Below the pieces are notes generated by a model. That model saw only the letters and a list, made by a program, of their open reading frames with translations. It ran no database searches and was not told the DNA's origin. The position numbers and the translations under genes are program-made. Below, piece after piece: positions 63,952-64,000 of a DNA stretch of 64,000 bases. The stretch spans positions 92,484 to 156,483 of the forward strand of contig WRBK01000002.1 in NCBI GenBank assembly GCA_009784575.1, in the 5' to 3' direction. Position 1 is the stretch's first letter, and the number at the start of each line of letters is the position of its first letter. The DNA is from Defluviitaleaceae bacterium (GTDB taxonomy: Bacteria; Bacillota; Clostridia; Lachnospirales; WRAX01).

Positions 63952-64000
63952 CTAAAATCATGCCCTCCAATATTGCATAAATCTCGCGAGGTATCTTTTG
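63944..64000 (-). CDS. YlxR (DUF448) C-terminal end, cut by window edge
   Basis: The last 18 codons, QKIPREIYAILEGMILDE, then TAA, lie in the frame just upstream of ylxQ and overlap it by eight bases. The KxPxEIYxxL pattern and position match the end of YlxR, a small nucleic-acid-binding protein. Most of the gene lies outside the window. Confidence 0.7.
   Translation of the reverse strand, partial: QKIPREIYAILEGMILDE

Overview
The window is a stretch of chromosome from an endospore-forming, anaerobe-like member of the Clostridia (Bacillota). The main evidence is a complete spoIIIAA-AH operon, spoIVB next to recN, Bacillota-type ylxR-ylxQ-infB-rbfA-nrnA-truB-ribF and infC-rpmI-rplT orders, and strong Shine-Dalgarno sites with consensus sigma-A promoters. 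The genus cannot be named from the sequence. TGA acts as a stop codon (for example at the ends of ligA and the tagA-like gene), so the standard bacterial code applies. No rRNA, tRNA, CRISPR array, prophage or intact transposase was seen.

Layout. 1-4.2 kb: 5' part of urocanate hydratase (hutU, runs off the left edge), an rlmD-type 23S methyltransferase and a YjiH-type membrane protein, all on the minus strand. 4.2-6.6 kb: two secreted proteins, a serine hydrolase and a CapA-type phosphoesterase-fold protein, sharing the same N-terminal SH3-like module. 6.6-8.0 kb: infC-rpmI-rplT behind an attenuator leader; infC appears to start at ATA. 8.1-9.5 kb: marR-type repressor plus a DUF6544-like membrane-anchored protein. 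9.5-18.3 kb: a minus-strand envelope locus with a hypothetical exported protein, a NAGPA-type phosphodiester glycosidase, a MurJ/MviN flippase, a GT4-CsaB fusion, a TagA-like glycosyltransferase and a YitT protein. 18.4-23.8 kb: spoIIIA operon behind a good sigma-E-like promoter. 24-26 kb: ligA, preceded by a possibly frameshifted small membrane protein. 26-33 kb, minus strand: alpha/beta hydrolase, a lipoprotein/HEXXH-peptidase pair that may be one broken gene, rluB-type synthase, HIT protein, DegV, a methyltransferase pseudogene and a GHL10/YngK hydrolase. 33-39.6 kb, plus strand: a MITE-like element, ogt, an M32 carboxypeptidase, a chemotaxis receptor and an NCS2-like permease. 39.9-46 kb: oppDFBCA peptide transporter with a long leader. 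46-56 kb, minus strand: asp23-nusB-xseA-xseB-ispA-PAP2-dxs-tlyA-nadK-recN-spoIVB. 56-57.5 kb: a dacF-type D-Ala-D-Ala carboxypeptidase. 57.5-64 kb, minus strand: ribF, truB, nrnA, rbfA, infB, ylxQ and the 3' end of ylxR.

How the genes work together. Most of the window is housekeeping: translation initiation and ribosome maturation, isoprenoid precursor supply (dxs, ispA) for undecaprenyl carriers, and DNA repair. These alternate with sporulation blocks (mother-cell channel SpoIIIA, forespore signalling protease SpoIVB, DacF). The 9.5-18.3 kb block looks like a surface-glycan module: lipid-linked sugar transfer, flipping, pyruvylation as an S-layer anchor, and a phosphodiester glycosidase. I found no gene set that I can defend as an entirely new system. 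The best candidates for novelty are the GT4-CsaB fusion locus, the SH3-like module shared by two unrelated secreted enzymes, the tandem-repeat insert in IF2, and two kinds of small palindromic mobile-like repeats.
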